Assembly: GCA_002083405.1 (NCBI GenBank)
Contig: LVWT01000057.1
Span: forward strand, 1-64,000
Direction: 5' to 3'
Source of the DNA: Nitrospira sp. SG-bin2
Lineage (GTDB): Bacteria; Nitrospirota; Nitrospiria; Nitrospirales; Nitrospiraceae
Length of the DNA: 64,000 nt
The position numbers and the translations under genes are program-made. The notes beneath the pieces were generated by a model. The model made no database searches. It worked only from the letters and a program-made list of their open reading frames with translations, and was not told where the DNA came from. Below, piece after piece: positions 1 through 9,077 of the stretch. Each line of letters begins with the position of its first letter. The stretch's first letter is position 1.

Positions 1-43
1 GCAGAATCTGTCCAAACAAGCGGAGCCACCTCTCCCTTTCCTA

Positions 44-364
44 TTATTTTCCCGTCTCTTCCCGTGCCTCCCTTAACCCGACTAACACTTGCCGGATCTG
101 CTGCTGCAAGCGCGTGAGCGCATCCACGCCCATCGCCACGCGGGTGACGAGATGTCCGCCTAAGCCTTTCGGCGCTGACTGCCCGTCTTTCGCCGTCTTC
201 GCAATGGCCGCGAGAGCGGCTGGCTCGATGAAGTCGAAATCCAGATAGGGAATGCCCTGTGCCACACTGAGGTTGGAATAGTTCGCGGCTAATGGATGGG
301 CGGATTGTTCACTGGGTTTCAATCGTACGTTCAACGGAATGGTCTTGTCAGCCGTGTCACTCAT
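44..364 (-). CDS. Small conserved protein, DUF3467-like (tentative)
   Basis: A 106-residue cytoplasmic protein with no signal peptide or membrane segment. The ATG at 364 is chosen because an AAGGAG motif sits a few bases upstream; the open frame extends further but without a ribosome site. The N-terminal half (AANYSNLS, then YLDFDFIEP) followed by a helical half that ends in a Gln/Arg/Glu-rich segment resembles small DUF3467-type proteins, but the match is by general shape only. It lies downstream of the MinD-like ATPase gene in the same direction, with a gap of about 217 bp in which I see no gene. Function unknown. Confidence 0.6.
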   Translation of the reverse strand: MSDTADKTIPLNVRLKPSEQSAHPLAANYSNLSVAQGIPYLDFDFIEPAALAAIAKTAKDGQSAPKGLGGHLVTRVAMGVDALTRLQQQIRQVLVGLREAREETGK

Positions 365-581
365 GCGGGATCGCTCCTTCTGCGAGAAGCTAGTGGAATA
401 GAGACTAATGGACTGAAGGAATGCGTCGTTGAGGATCTGGAATCCGATCGGCATAGGAGGCATAAGAGACCTGGCCGGCAAGATCAGGGAGGTTCTTGAA
501 ACCGGCACGATCCGCGCTTACGAAGAACTGAAGACTCCGCTCCGGCCGAAGGTTAACGACTGGTCGAAGTTTCCAGGGCTC

Positions 582-1661
582 TCAGATTCGCTGTTGACCT
601 ACCTCTACTTCCGGCTCGGCATCCGCACGGCTGAGCGACCGCAAATCACATACGGCGGGCAGGGCTTCGGGTTTCAACCGGTTGAGGGGAAGTACCTGCA
701 GCGTGCTTCCCGTCTCGATCGACGCCGGATTGTCTTCTATTTCGCCTGCGCTGGTCTGTCGCTCTTTCATTCTGTCGGCGTAGGCCATGTGCAGTTGCTC
801 GACAGCAGCAGAAACGGCCAACAGGCCTTTCGCCGCCGGGGACTGGGGAGCATATTCAATGACGGGCAGGAACTTCCGGACGGCCTGGCTGACGGCCGGA
901 TCTTCGGGGATCTCACCGAGCATCATCAAATCGCCGCCGACGTAGTCCTGAAGAATCTTGCGGAGGTAGAGCACATTGACTTGAGAACGGCCTGACGTGC
1001 GATTGATGATGAGACCGGGACGGAACGATCGCAATGCAGCAGCCGCCACATCACGCCCCTCTGCGTCGGTGGCACCCGCGACCTCCATGACCTCCTCCAC
1101 GCTCGTGAAATCACGATTGGACAGCACCTCGGACATGGGACTGCGCGCAAGAAAGCAGGCCAACACGCGGCGGATCGCCGCCAGCTTGATAAATCGATAC
1201 AGATCCAGCACCGATGTCGGCTCAGGAGTCGCCACGGTCAGGTGGATGTCGGCCATCAGAAAGAAGTCGAGGGCGTGGTAATGGGTGCCGGCCCCGATGT
1301 CGAGAATCACCACATCGGCATCCAGATCGCGGAAATGTTTCATCAGCCGCTTCTTGCGGGCATAGGCCATATTGGCCGTGGCCAAGGTCTCACCGGTACC
1401 GGCAATCAGGCCGAGATTCGGATGAAATGCGACGGGGATGGCAACGTCATCCAATCGATCGACCCGTTTATTGAGAAAATCCGTCAAGGTCACCGACGGA
1501 TTCAATTCTCCAAACATGATGTGGGCATCGGCCCCGCCCACATCAAGATCGGCCAACAGAACCTTGCGGCCCGCCTTCGCCAATGCCAATGCGAGGTTCA
1601 CCGAGACAATGCTTTTGCCCACACCGCCTTTGCCGGATGCCACTGAAATGAGCGTTGCCAT
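582..1661 (-). CDS. MinD/ParA/FlhG-like P-loop ATPase
   Basis: A 359-residue ATPase of the SIMIBI class. The deviant Walker A motif GKGGVGKS spans residues 10-17, LADLDVGGADAH near residues 36-46 carries the switch aspartates, and LDIGAG near residue 120 matches the D-x-GAG motif of the MinD/FlhG group. Family members dimerise on ATP and position membrane, flagellar or chromosome-linked machinery. No clear C-terminal amphipathic MinD helix is seen; the C-terminus is a long charged tail. No minC, minE, flhF or parB lies next to it, so a specific role cannot be assigned. Its neighbour downstream is the small DUF3467-like gene. Confidence 0.88.
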   Translation of the reverse strand: MATLISVASGKGGVGKSIVSVNLALALAKAGRKVLLADLDVGGADAHIMFGELNPSVTLTDFLNKRVDRLDDVAIPVAFHPNLGLIAGTGETLATANMAYARKKRLMKHFRDLDADVVILDIGAGTHYHALDFFLMADIHLTVATPEPTSVLDLYRFIKLAAIRRVLACFLARSPMSEVLSNRDFTSVEEVMEVAGATDAEGRDVAAAALRSFRPGLIINRTSGRSQVNVLYLRKILQDYVGGDLMMLGEIPEDPAVSQAVRKFLPVIEYAPQSPAAKGLLAVSAAVEQLHMAYADRMKERQTSAGEIEDNPASIETGSTLQVLPLNRLKPEALPAVCDLRSLSRADAEPEVEVGQQRI

Positions 1662-2017
1662 CGTGTTTGCCGTTTCGTTAGTGAGGAGAGGTGCGCGTCA
1701 TTGAGAGCGAAGCCGCCGTGATGGCGACTCCTCTGACGACGTTATTGTACTGGCTGACAGGTAAATGAAAAGAAAATAGGAGATTCCACACGGTCAGATT
1801 CGTAAAAACCAACCTGACCCGGAAATATCATGCACGGCTCCGTCAGGGACACAGTCCCGGGGAAGAACCGTCGGCATGATGGGAGATCGATACAGCGTGG
1901 ACCGAAGACTTCGTGAATGCAGATTGGACTGAAGCGCCTGGACGCGGTTGACGCCGCGTCCAGGCTAATCGCAATAGAGGATTTTCGATTGGGGCCGGCA
2001 GGCCATAAGGACTGCGG
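1662..2017. other. Intergenic region between ctpA end and the MinD-like gene
   Basis: This 356-bp stretch holds no credible gene. It should contain the leftward promoter of the MinD-like gene and the 3' region of the ffh-ctpA gene string. The only strong structure is the hairpin at 1936-1965, listed separately. Confidence 0.6.
1936..1965 (-). terminator. Hairpin downstream of ctpA
   Basis: A perfect 12-bp stem (GCCTGGACGCGG pairing with CCGCGTCCAGGC) closes a 6-base loop 53 bp beyond the ctpA stop codon. It is a plausible transcript end for the leftward operon. No good U-tract follows on either strand, so it may be a 3' stabiliser or a factor-dependent end rather than a classic intrinsic terminator. 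Confidence 0.5.
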
Positions 2018-3382
2018 TTAGACCGGCTTCAACTCCTTGAAAATTTTCCAGCTCTTGAGCAATTCCACCGCTTTTTGCAGCTGGATATCCTGCTCCAACG
2101 AGATGTCGCCTCCTGCCTCCGGCGAGGGGGCCGGCGGAGTCGTTCCGCTCTTGGGAGTCGCCTCATCCGAAGGCTTTGCGGCAGGCGGAGTCGCCTCTTT
2201 TCCTGTCGAGGGCTTTCCGCCTTTCAAGTCCGCATCCTTCTCGCCGTGGCTGCCTTCTGCCGACTTCGGAGCGGCCGATGTCGGAAGCTTGACGACGATG
2301 TCGGGGGTAATCCCCGTTGACTGAATCGACCGCCCCTTCGGCGTGTAATACTTCGCCGTGGTCAGCCGAAGCCCTGAACCGTCTCCGAGCGAAAGAATCG
2401 TCTGAACCGATCCCTTGCCGAACGAGGTCGTCCCGACGATCACTGCCCGCCCCCAATCCTGGAGGGCGCCCGCCACGATTTCCGACGCGCTCGCCGACCC
2501 CTCGTTGACCAAAATGATCACCGGAAGGTCTTCGAGCTGATCCTTGGATTTTGAGAGCCATTCGTCCTTCTTACCTTCCCGGCTCTTGGTATAGACGACC
2601 ATTTTGCCGTTCGGCAGAAACTGTTCGGAGACATCGACGGCGGCGGTCAACAGCCCGCCCGGATTGTTCCGCAAGTCGAGAATGGCGCCCTGGACCTTTT
2701 GCTCCTTGAACTGTTTGATCGCTTTGGCCAAATCACGCCCGGTCGCCTCCTGGAACTGCGTCAGCCGCACATAGCCAAGATTGTCAATGACCTTCGACTT
2801 CACGCTCTCGATCTTGATCGTATCCCGGACCAACGTGAACAACAATGGATCCGTTGTGCCTTCCCGCTGAATCGTTAAATTGACCTTGCTGCCTTTCGGC
2901 CCCCGCATTTTCTGGACGGCATCCATCAATGTGAGATCCTTGGTCGTCTCGTCATTCACCTTGACGATAAAATCGCCTGCCTTGATTCCGGCTCGATGCG
3001 CCGGCGTGCCTTCGATGGGCGCAATCACAGCCAAGCGGTTTTCTTTCACGCCGATCTGAATGCCGACGCCGCCGAATTCGCCCCTGGTCTCAACCTGCAT
3101 CTCTTTATACATTTCGGGCGTCATATAAGCGGAGTGCGGATCGAGGGTCGCCAGCATGCCGCGGATGGCCCCTTGAATGAGATCCTTCGGCTTCGTCTCG
3201 TCGACGTAATGCTTCTGGACTTGATTCAGCACTTCGGAAAAGGTCTTGAGCTCTTCGTACGTTTCTCCGGCATGGCCGGTCCGCTCCCACCCCTTACCGA
3301 GAACCACTCCACAAAGTAGCGCGAGCGCGATCATCGGCCCGACCACCCAAGACTTCCTCCGAGGCTGCTGTTCCATCATCAT
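2018..3382 (-). CDS. ctpA: S41 family C-terminal processing peptidase (CtpA/Prc-like)
   Basis: A periplasmic, membrane-anchored serine protease of about 454 residues. From the chosen start there is a basic N-terminus and a single hydrophobic segment near residues 12-29, then the N-terminal helical region, a PDZ domain (FGGVGIQIG to about residue 170), and the S41 catalytic core with serine in NEGSASASE and lysine in TTSFGKGS. The C-terminus is a Lys/Pro/Ala-rich linker and a short helix. Start: three consecutive ATG codons at 3382-3374 follow GGAAGGG, whereas the longer frame begins inside the envC coding end. CTPs trim secreted proteins and murein hydrolases; position directly behind ftsEX-envC suggests a role in septal wall remodelling. 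Confidence 0.9.
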   Translation of the reverse strand: MMMEQQPRRKSWVVGPMIALALLCGVVLGKGWERTGHAGETYEELKTFSEVLNQVQKHYVDETKPKDLIQGAIRGMLATLDPHSAYMTPEMYKEMQVETRGEFGGVGIQIGVKENRLAVIAPIEGTPAHRAGIKAGDFIVKVNDETTKDLTLMDAVQKMRGPKGSKVNLTIQREGTTDPLLFTLVRDTIKIESVKSKVIDNLGYVRLTQFQEATGRDLAKAIKQFKEQKVQGAILDLRNNPGGLLTAAVDVSEQFLPNGKMVVYTKSREGKKDEWLSKSKDQLEDLPVIILVNEGSASASEIVAGALQDWGRAVIVGTTSFGKGSVQTILSLGDGSGLRLTTAKYYTPKGRSIQSTGITPDIVVKLPTSAAPKSAEGSHGEKDADLKGGKPSTGKEATPPAAKPSDEATPKSGTTPPAPSPEAGGDISLEQDIQLQKAVELLKSWKIFKELKPV

Positions 3383-3423
3383 GTCCCTTCCATGAAAATC
3401 AGACCGCGTCGAACGCGTGTGAG

Positions 3424-4608
3424 TTATCGCCTTGCCAGCCACTGAAGAGGATCCACCGGCTCGGCTCCTTCTCGCAACTCAAAGTATAGAGTATTTTCTC
3501 CAATTACGCCCGTATCTCCCGTCTCGCCGATCGCACGACCTTCGGCAACCTGTTCGCCCACTTTGGCCAGGATCCTCGACGCATGGGCATAGAGTGAAAA
3601 GAATCCATTGGCATGGTCTAAGATTATAACGAGTCCGTAGCCTTTCAACCAGTCCGCATACACCACCGTGCCGGGCATGACGGCATGGATGAAGCTGCCC
3701 TCTTTTGTCTTGATCTCAATCCCCTTGCGCTGGACATAGGTATTGAACGTCGGATGTTTTTGCCGCCCGAAAAAGGAGGTCACCTGCCCATCGGCCGGCC
3801 AGGGCAACGCGCCCTTCGCCCCGCGTGAAGGGGAAGGAATCGTCGCCGGACGCATCGCAAGAGTCCGCCGTCGGGTTTCCAACTCTTGCAACAAGCTGTC
3901 CACCCGTGAAGCGGAACGCTCAAGTTCCTCAACCGTCCGATTATAGGCGTCCTTTTCCAGGGTGATCTTGGTGAGATAGGATTTCTTCTCCCGCTGAATC
4001 ACCCGAATATCCGCCAGCTTCTTTTCAATACTGTCTTTGAACGCGACCATCCCGGCCCGCGCCTCCGCCCGCTGGCGTTCCGCCTGTTCCATGCGCGCCA
4101 TGTCGGTCCGGAACGCGCCCAACAACTCATAATCTTTTTGGGACAAGGTGGAAAGGTATTGCCGGCGCCGCTGGAAGTCTGCGTAGGTATCGGACGTCAG
4201 GAGCGCTTTCATATACCCGAACCGCCCTTCCATATACTGCACGCGCAGACGCGCAAGAATCGCCTCGCGCCGATCCTGAATGCCGTCCCGTATCATGCCG
4301 AGCTGTTCCGTAATGTCTTCGATCTCCCGGTCCTTCTTCCGCAGTTTCTTGGTGATGTCCTGATGGTCCTGACGGTGGCGGATGAGCCGCTCGTCCAGGG
4401 ATTGGATGCCCTGCAGAATCGATTCCCGTTTCTTTTCGGCTTCATCCGCCCGTTTTCGTTTTTCTTCGATCTTATCTTTCAGCTGTTCCAGCGTTTTCCG
4501 TTCCCGCTCGATTTTTTCGGTGATGGGATCGTTCGCGGCGATCACGGCGGATTCCCACCCGCCCCACACCGCCACACACCAGACGATGACTGCGAGCGGC
4601 TTTTTCAC
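3424..4608 (-). CDS. envC: EnvC-type murein hydrolase activator (degenerate LytM)
   Basis: A 394-residue exported protein: signal peptide at residues 1-25, a long coiled coil rich in Glu/Lys/Arg (about 28-250), then a LytM/M23 domain (about 275-394). The LytM zinc ligands are lost: the HxGxD site reads RKGIEI and the HxH site reads LYFELR, as in E. coli EnvC (LYFEIR). Such proteins activate cell-wall amidases and do not cut peptidoglycan themselves. It overlaps the ftsX stop by 4 bp (4605-4608), matching the known FtsEX-EnvC complex in which FtsX recruits EnvC through its periplasmic loop. Confidence 0.9.
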   Translation of the reverse strand: MKKPLAVIVWCVAVWGGWESAVIAANDPITEKIERERKTLEQLKDKIEEKRKRADEAEKKRESILQGIQSLDERLIRHRQDHQDITKKLRKKDREIEDITEQLGMIRDGIQDRREAILARLRVQYMEGRFGYMKALLTSDTYADFQRRRQYLSTLSQKDYELLGAFRTDMARMEQAERQRAEARAGMVAFKDSIEKKLADIRVIQREKKSYLTKITLEKDAYNRTVEELERSASRVDSLLQELETRRRTLAMRPATIPSPSRGAKGALPWPADGQVTSFFGRQKHPTFNTYVQRKGIEIKTKEGSFIHAVMPGTVVYADWLKGYGLVIILDHANGFFSLYAHASRILAKVGEQVAEGRAIGETGDTGVIGENTLYFELREGAEPVDPLQWLARR

Positions 4609-5504
4609 CCTCGCCCCTCTCCGAACCGGCGCAGCGACACAACGCTGCCGGCAACACCAAGCCCCATCCCCACCGCGACGAACGCCACACAGATCGACAG
4701 CGGGAAAAACGACACCATGTTCTCAATGCCCTGAAAACGGCCGGCCGAACTGATCTGCTGTCGAAACAGCTCAAACCCCAGCTTGAGAATCCCTAACGCC
4801 AGCGCGCTGCCGCAGGCCCCTAAGACGGCGCCCTCAAGAAAATACGGGATCCGGATAAAGGCGCGGGTCGCCCCGATCAGGCGAAGAATTTCGATCTCTT
4901 CCCGCCTGGCAAACAGCGCAAGCCTGATCGTATTGCCGATGATGGTGACGGCGGCGGCGGAGAGGATCATGCCCACGCCGATCGCCGTCAGCTCGATGTA
5001 CCGAATGATCCCGGCTAGCGCATCGATCCATTCTTGGTTGTAGTCGACCTTCGCGACACCGGCCATCGTCCGTGCCCGTTCCGCCCAACGGCTCACCGCA
5101 TCCGGCGACTGATAGCCTGTCGCCGGAGTCACGATAAAGGATGCGGGAAGGGGATTCTCGCCGAGCCCTTCGAGCAGATGGGAATCGGACGGAAATTGCG
5201 CGCGAAATTCGCCCAGCGCCTGCTCCTTGGAAATGTACCGCACGCCGGCCACCATCCGGTCGGCCTTGAGCCTGCCTTCGAGTTCCCTTGTCTCCTCGCC
5301 TGAAATCCGATCGTCCAAATAGACAATGATCTTGATGTCCTCCTGCAACCACGCCGCCGCGTTGCGGAGATTCACATACGATAAGAGAAAGATCCCGACG
5401 CAGGCCAGCGTAAAGGCCGTGGTCACGATCGCCACCACCGTCGTCGTGCGGTTCGTCCGCAAGTTCGCCCAGGCCGCCCGGAAGAGATACCAGAGCCATC
5501 TCAT
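4605..5504 (-). CDS. ftsX: Cell division protein FtsX
   Basis: A 299-residue inner-membrane permease-like protein with the FtsX layout: a first membrane segment near residues 22-45, a periplasmic domain of about 120 residues, then three more membrane segments in the C-terminal half. It couples FtsE ATPase activity to periplasmic hydrolase activators. Its start overlaps the ftsE stop (5501-5504) and its stop overlaps the envC start, so all three are probably translationally coupled. The EIEILRLIGATRAFI stretch is the conserved cytoplasmic loop that contacts the ATPase. Confidence 0.93.
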   Translation of the reverse strand: MRWLWYLFRAAWANLRTNRTTTVVAIVTTAFTLACVGIFLLSYVNLRNAAAWLQEDIKIIVYLDDRISGEETRELEGRLKADRMVAGVRYISKEQALGEFRAQFPSDSHLLEGLGENPLPASFIVTPATGYQSPDAVSRWAERARTMAGVAKVDYNQEWIDALAGIIRYIELTAIGVGMILSAAAVTIIGNTIRLALFARREEIEILRLIGATRAFIRIPYFLEGAVLGACGSALALGILKLGFELFRQQISSAGRFQGIENMVSFFPLSICVAFVAVGMGLGVAGSVVSLRRFGEGRG

Positions 5505-6181
5505 GCGTCCACCCTGTCTCCTCCCCGCTGCTCCGGGATCAGCACGCCCTGCATCAAAGTCATCACGCGCCGGTTGACCAGCTTCATCACGTGCGGATCG
5601 TGCGTCGCAACCACCACGGTCGTACCGCGGGCATTGATCAGCTTGAAGAGTTCGATGAGCTCGGCAGTCCGTTCGGGATCAAGATTGCCCGTCGGTTCGT
5701 CCGCCAGGAGCACGACCGGCCCGTTGACGATCGCCCGGGCGATGCAAACCCGCTGTTGCTCGCCGGTGGAAAGACTGTTGGGCGATTGGTCCTTCTTATG
5801 ATCCACGCCGACCGCCCGCAAGGCGTCCATGACCTTGCGGCGAATATCGGCCTCGGAGGACCGCTGCACGATCAACGGCAGCGCGACGTTTTCGAACACA
5901 GACTTTTTCCCGAGCAAGCGAAAGTCCTGGAACACCGTCCCGATCTTCCTGCGAAGATACGGCACCTCCGACTGTTTCAGCCGGCTGACGTTCTTGCCCT
6001 GAACAAAGATTTGCCCTTCGTCCGGACGCTCCTCGCCGATCAGCATACGGAGCAGCGTAGACTTTCCCGCCCCGCTCGGCCCCATGAGCAACACGAACTC
6101 TCCCTTTTCGATTTCCATCGTCACGTCGAACAGGGCGACGCGGCGGTCGTAGCTCTTGGAAACATGGATCAGCTGAATCAT
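5501..6181 (-). CDS. ftsE: Cell division ATP-binding protein FtsE
   Basis: A 226-residue ABC ATPase. Walker A is GPSGAGKST, the signature is LSTGEQQRV, and Walker B is VVLLADEPTGNLD with a following H-loop in VATHD. The start at 6181 (MIQLIHVSKSYD) is preferred over the longer frame because AAGGATCTC directly precedes it and FtsE proteins normally begin with this strand. It partners FtsX in the downstream overlapping gene. Confidence 0.94.
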   Translation of the reverse strand: MIQLIHVSKSYDRRVALFDVTMEIEKGEFVLLMGPSGAGKSTLLRMLIGEERPDEGQIFVQGKNVSRLKQSEVPYLRRKIGTVFQDFRLLGKKSVFENVALPLIVQRSSEADIRRKVMDALRAVGVDHKKDQSPNSLSTGEQQRVCIARAIVNGPVVLLADEPTGNLDPERTAELIELFKLINARGTTVVVATHDPHVMKLVNRRVMTLMQGVLIPEQRGGDRVDA

Positions 6182-6211
6182 GAGATCCTTGCCGAGATCG
6201 TTGAGCACCGC

Positions 6212-6610
6212 CTACCGCGGCCCCCGGTCGGAAACCTCAAACGCATTTTGGAGATGTTCGATCCGCCCGCCTTCGGACGGCCGCCCTTGCACCAACACGA
6301 CATCGAACCGGCAGAGTGTATCCGATAAGTGGCGCTGGGCCAAATACTGCGACGCCACACTGACCAGTTTCTCCTGCTTGCGCCGGTTGACCGCCAGCAA
6401 GGCGCCGCCGAACGCGTCCGTCGAACGGCCCTTGACCTCGACGAACACCAGCACGCCATGATCCTCGGCCACAAGATCCAACTCACCCAGCGAAGTTCGC
6501 AGATTGCGCTCCAGGATCCGATAGCCTTTGGCCCTCAAGAATTGTTCCGCCCACGATTCACTGGATTGACCGAACTGATGCCGCGGGTCCTGCCGATCGG
6601 ATGTCGTCAT
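6212..6610 (-). CDS. YraN family (UPF0102) endonuclease-like protein
   Basis: A 132-residue protein typical of the YraN family. The segment GELDLVAEDHG followed by VFVEVKGRS forms a PD-(D/E)xK-type core seen in this Holliday-junction-resolvase-like family. The biological role is not settled. It overlaps the rnhB stop by 4 bp, an arrangement (rnhB-yraN) common in bacteria, and ends 30 bp before ftsE. Confidence 0.9.
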   Translation of the reverse strand: MTTSDRQDPRHQFGQSSESWAEQFLRAKGYRILERNLRTSLGELDLVAEDHGVLVFVEVKGRSTDAFGGALLAVNRRKQEKLVSVASQYLAQRHLSDTLCRFDVVLVQGRPSEGGRIEHLQNAFEVSDRGPR

Positions 6611-7275
6611 GACGCTCGGTTCGGCACGATGGCCGGCCCTGCCATACTGAGTTCGGTTGCCGGCGCAGACAAAATCGCCTCCCGCACCGGAGCAAACGTC
6701 CGGCGGTGAATGGAGCAGGGCCCGAACTGCGCCAGCATCTGCAGATGCTCTGCCGTGCCATAGCCTTTATGCGACAGAAAATTATACTGCAGGAACCGCT
6801 CATGGTACGCCGCCATGAGACGATCGCGGGTCACCTTGGCAATGATCGATGCAGCTGCGATCGAGAGGGACAGGGCATCGCCCTTGATAATAGGGCGCAG
6901 CGGAATTCGGACTTCTGGAAGGATGACGGCATCAGTGAGCAGATAATCGGGAGAAGGAGCCAGGTTTTCGATGGCTCGCCGCATGGCGAGACGGGTGGCT
7001 TCGAGAATATTGAGGGCATCGATCTCGCCGGCATCGGCGACGCCGATCCCTACGCCCACTGCTTTTTCAAGGATCGCCGGATACAGCCGCTCGCGTTCAG
7101 CCTCGGACAACTGCTTCGAGTCATCGACTCCCACCAGCCGGACGTGCACCGGTAAAATGACTGCTGCAGCGACGACCGGACCTGCGAGAGGACCCCGCCC
7201 TGCCTCATCGATGCCCGCGATACGGCGATACCCACATCGCCTGGCCTCTTGCTCGAACTCGTCGGCAGGCCCCAT
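6607..7275 (-). CDS. rnhB: Ribonuclease HII
   Basis: A roughly 222-residue enzyme that removes ribonucleotides from DNA and the RNA of RNA-DNA hybrids. GIDEAGRGPLAGPV carries the first catalytic Asp-Glu pair, LLTDAVILP supplies a further acidic residue, and KGDALSLSIAAASIIAKVTRD is the conserved basic helix. I chose the ATG at 7275 with GGGAG upstream; the longer frame would start with TTG at 7341 right beside the rplS stop. Located between rplS and yraN. Confidence 0.93.
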   Translation of the reverse strand: MGPADEFEQEARRCGYRRIAGIDEAGRGPLAGPVVAAAVILPVHVRLVGVDDSKQLSEAERERLYPAILEKAVGVGIGVADAGEIDALNILEATRLAMRRAIENLAPSPDYLLTDAVILPEVRIPLRPIIKGDALSLSIAAASIIAKVTRDRLMAAYHERFLQYNFLSHKGYGTAEHLQMLAQFGPCSIHRRTFAPVREAILSAPATELSMAGPAIVPNRAS

Positions 7276-7349
7276 CAGGCGCGCTCCCAAACCAGATCCT
7301 CTGCCGAAGACACCCGCCCTGTCCCGGCTGGACCGATTCAACGGAACGA

Positions 7350-7754
7350 TTACGCCTTTGCCGCCTCTGCTGGCGCGGCAGCCGGCTGCTCGGCCGATTT
7401 GCTTTCTGCGACAAACTCGCGCTCTTCCACTTTGGCGAACCGCCCCTTCTTCCCGCGAAGATAATAGAGCTTGGCCCGCCGAACGCGTCCCTGACGGACG
7501 ACATCGACCTTGGCGACGATCGGCGAATGCACCGGGAAAATACGCTCGACACCGACTCCGTAGGACAGCTTGCGAACCGTAAAGGTCTCCGTATTCAAGG
7601 AACCCTTACGGGCGATCACCGTGCCTTCATAGACCTGAATGCGTTCCTTGTCGCCTTCGACCACCTTGACGTGGACCTTGACGGTATCCCCGATCTCGAA
7701 TATCGGAGCTGACTTCTTCGTATAGGACCGTTGAATACGCTCTAACTGATTCAT
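7350..7754 (-). CDS. rplS: 50S ribosomal protein L19
   Basis: A 134-residue ribosomal protein at the 30S-50S interface. The sequence contains the L19 core (GDTVKVHVKVVEGDKERIQ, then the R-V-F/P and KLYYLRGKKGR elements). It carries an Ala/Glu-rich tail of about 20 residues beyond the usual 115 or so. The start overlaps the trmD stop by 4 bp, the standard rpsP-rimM-trmD-rplS order. Confidence 0.96.
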   Translation of the reverse strand: MNQLERIQRSYTKKSAPIFEIGDTVKVHVKVVEGDKERIQVYEGTVIARKGSLNTETFTVRKLSYGVGVERIFPVHSPIVAKVDVVRQGRVRRAKLYYLRGKKGRFAKVEEREFVAESKSAEQPAAAPAEAAKA

Positions 7755-8554
7755 GACCTCACCCCTCCTCCAGCATCATACATCGGCACCATTGAGACAT
7801 CTTCACTCATCAATTCATTCAACAACCGCTGATCTTCATGTGTGAGCACGCGATCTCTCAAGAGATCAGGACGTCTGAGAAACGTGCTGCGCAAGGCCTG
7901 CTTTCTGCGCCACACACGAATCGCTTCGTGATGCCCGGACAACAACACGTCCGGAACACCCAACCCTCGAACCTCCGCCGGCCTGGTGTAATGCGGATAC
8001 TCCAGCAACGAGTCTGAGAACGACTCTTCGCTCAAGGACTCCGGATCGCCCAAGACGCCGGGCACCAACCGCGCCGCTGCATCGATCAACACCAGCGCCG
8101 GCAGCTCGCCTCCGGTCAGCACATAGTCGCCGACCGACACTTCTTCCGGCGACAGCGCCGTTCTGACACGCTCATCGATCCCTTCATAATGACCGCAGAG
8201 GATCACGATGCGGCGCTGCTCGCGCGCAAGATCTTGCGCATAGGCGTGCGTAAAGGGCCGGCCCTGGGGCGATGGAAACAGCAGGCGGATCTGTCCTCCG
8301 CTCGCCTCCGTCTCTTTCACCAACGCATCGACCGCGCGCAAGATCGGCTCGGCCTTCAGCACCATGCCTGCGCCGCCGCCATAGGGCACATCATCGGCGA
8401 CTTTGTGGCGATCCTCGGTGAAATCGCGGAGATTCCGCACCTTCACATCGAGAAGGCCCTTGTCCTGCGCGCGCTTGAGCATGCTCTGCCCCAAGACAGG
8501 AGCCACCATGTCCGGGAACAATGTCAGTACATCAACGCGCAGCATCTTACCCAT
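7751..8554 (-). CDS. trmD: tRNA (guanine-N1)-methyltransferase
   Basis: A 267-residue SPOUT-class enzyme making m1G37 in tRNA from SAM. It shows the knotted-fold motifs PYGGGAGMVL, ILCGHYEGIDERV and SVGDYVLTGGELPA. The start could be ATG 8554 or the internal ATG at 8545 (MLRVDVLTLFP); both overlap or abut the rimM end. Part of the classical ribosome-maturation operon. Confidence 0.95.
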   Translation of the reverse strand: MGKMLRVDVLTLFPDMVAPVLGQSMLKRAQDKGLLDVKVRNLRDFTEDRHKVADDVPYGGGAGMVLKAEPILRAVDALVKETEASGGQIRLLFPSPQGRPFTHAYAQDLAREQRRIVILCGHYEGIDERVRTALSPEEVSVGDYVLTGGELPALVLIDAAARLVPGVLGDPESLSEESFSDSLLEYPHYTRPAEVRGLGVPDVLLSGHHEAIRVWRRKQALRSTFLRRPDLLRDRVLTHEDQRLLNELMSEDVSMVPMYDAGGGVRS

Positions 8555-9071
8555 CTATTCCATCGATCATACGAACAGTCATAAGCCGATGTTCGAGATC
8601 AACCGCGGTCACCCACTCTTTGGCCGCTGGAATCAAGGTCTCCTTGGCGCCTTGGCGAACGACGAACACATGGCCGCCCGGCAATTCCACGATCTCTTCC
8701 AGCACGCCGATCGGTAGCCCCTGATCGGTCTGCACGCCGATACCGACCAAGTCACACTCGTAGTACTGACCGGCCGGGAGCATGGGCACAATGCCGCGAG
8801 GAGCCTGAATCAGACTGCCGCGCCATAGCCCCGCCTCTTCCGGCGAAGTCAACCCGGCAAACCTCACGATCAACCGCTCTCCGGCGCGCCTCACATGGGT
8901 CACGCTGGTGTCCATCGTCTTGCCGTCTTTTGCAACCAGACTCACGCTGGTCAACGTCTCAAACCGCCCGGGCACGTCGCTCAGCGAACGAACCTTGACC
9001 TCGCCCCTGACGCCAAACGGCCGTTCGACCAGTCCTACCGTCACCGTGTCGAGATCGCTCACCATACACAA
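8547..9071 (-). CDS. rimM: Ribosome maturation factor RimM
   Basis: A 174-residue 30S assembly factor. The N-terminal RimM beta-barrel includes VGLVERPFGVRGEVKV; the second half is the PRC barrel with QYYECDLVGIGVQTDQG and an LIPAAKEWV segment. It begins 6 bp after the rpsP stop and overlaps trmD by 8 bp. Confidence 0.94.
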   Translation of the reverse strand: MCMVSDLDTVTVGLVERPFGVRGEVKVRSLSDVPGRFETLTSVSLVAKDGKTMDTSVTHVRRAGERLIVRFAGLTSPEEAGLWRGSLIQAPRGIVPMLPAGQYYECDLVGIGVQTDQGLPIGVLEEIVELPGGHVFVVRQGAKETLIPAAKEWVTAVDLEHRLMTVRMIDGIDG

Positions 9072-9077
9072 CGCGAG

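Noticed and set aside
429..995. Rightward 188-residue open frame
   Set aside because: It lies opposite the MinD-like gene and has no ribosome site or recognisable motif; the antisense frame of a GC-rich gene explains it.
3424..4608. Active M23 endopeptidase
   Set aside because: The HxGxD and HxH zinc motifs are replaced (RKGIEI, LYFELR), matching EnvC-type activators.
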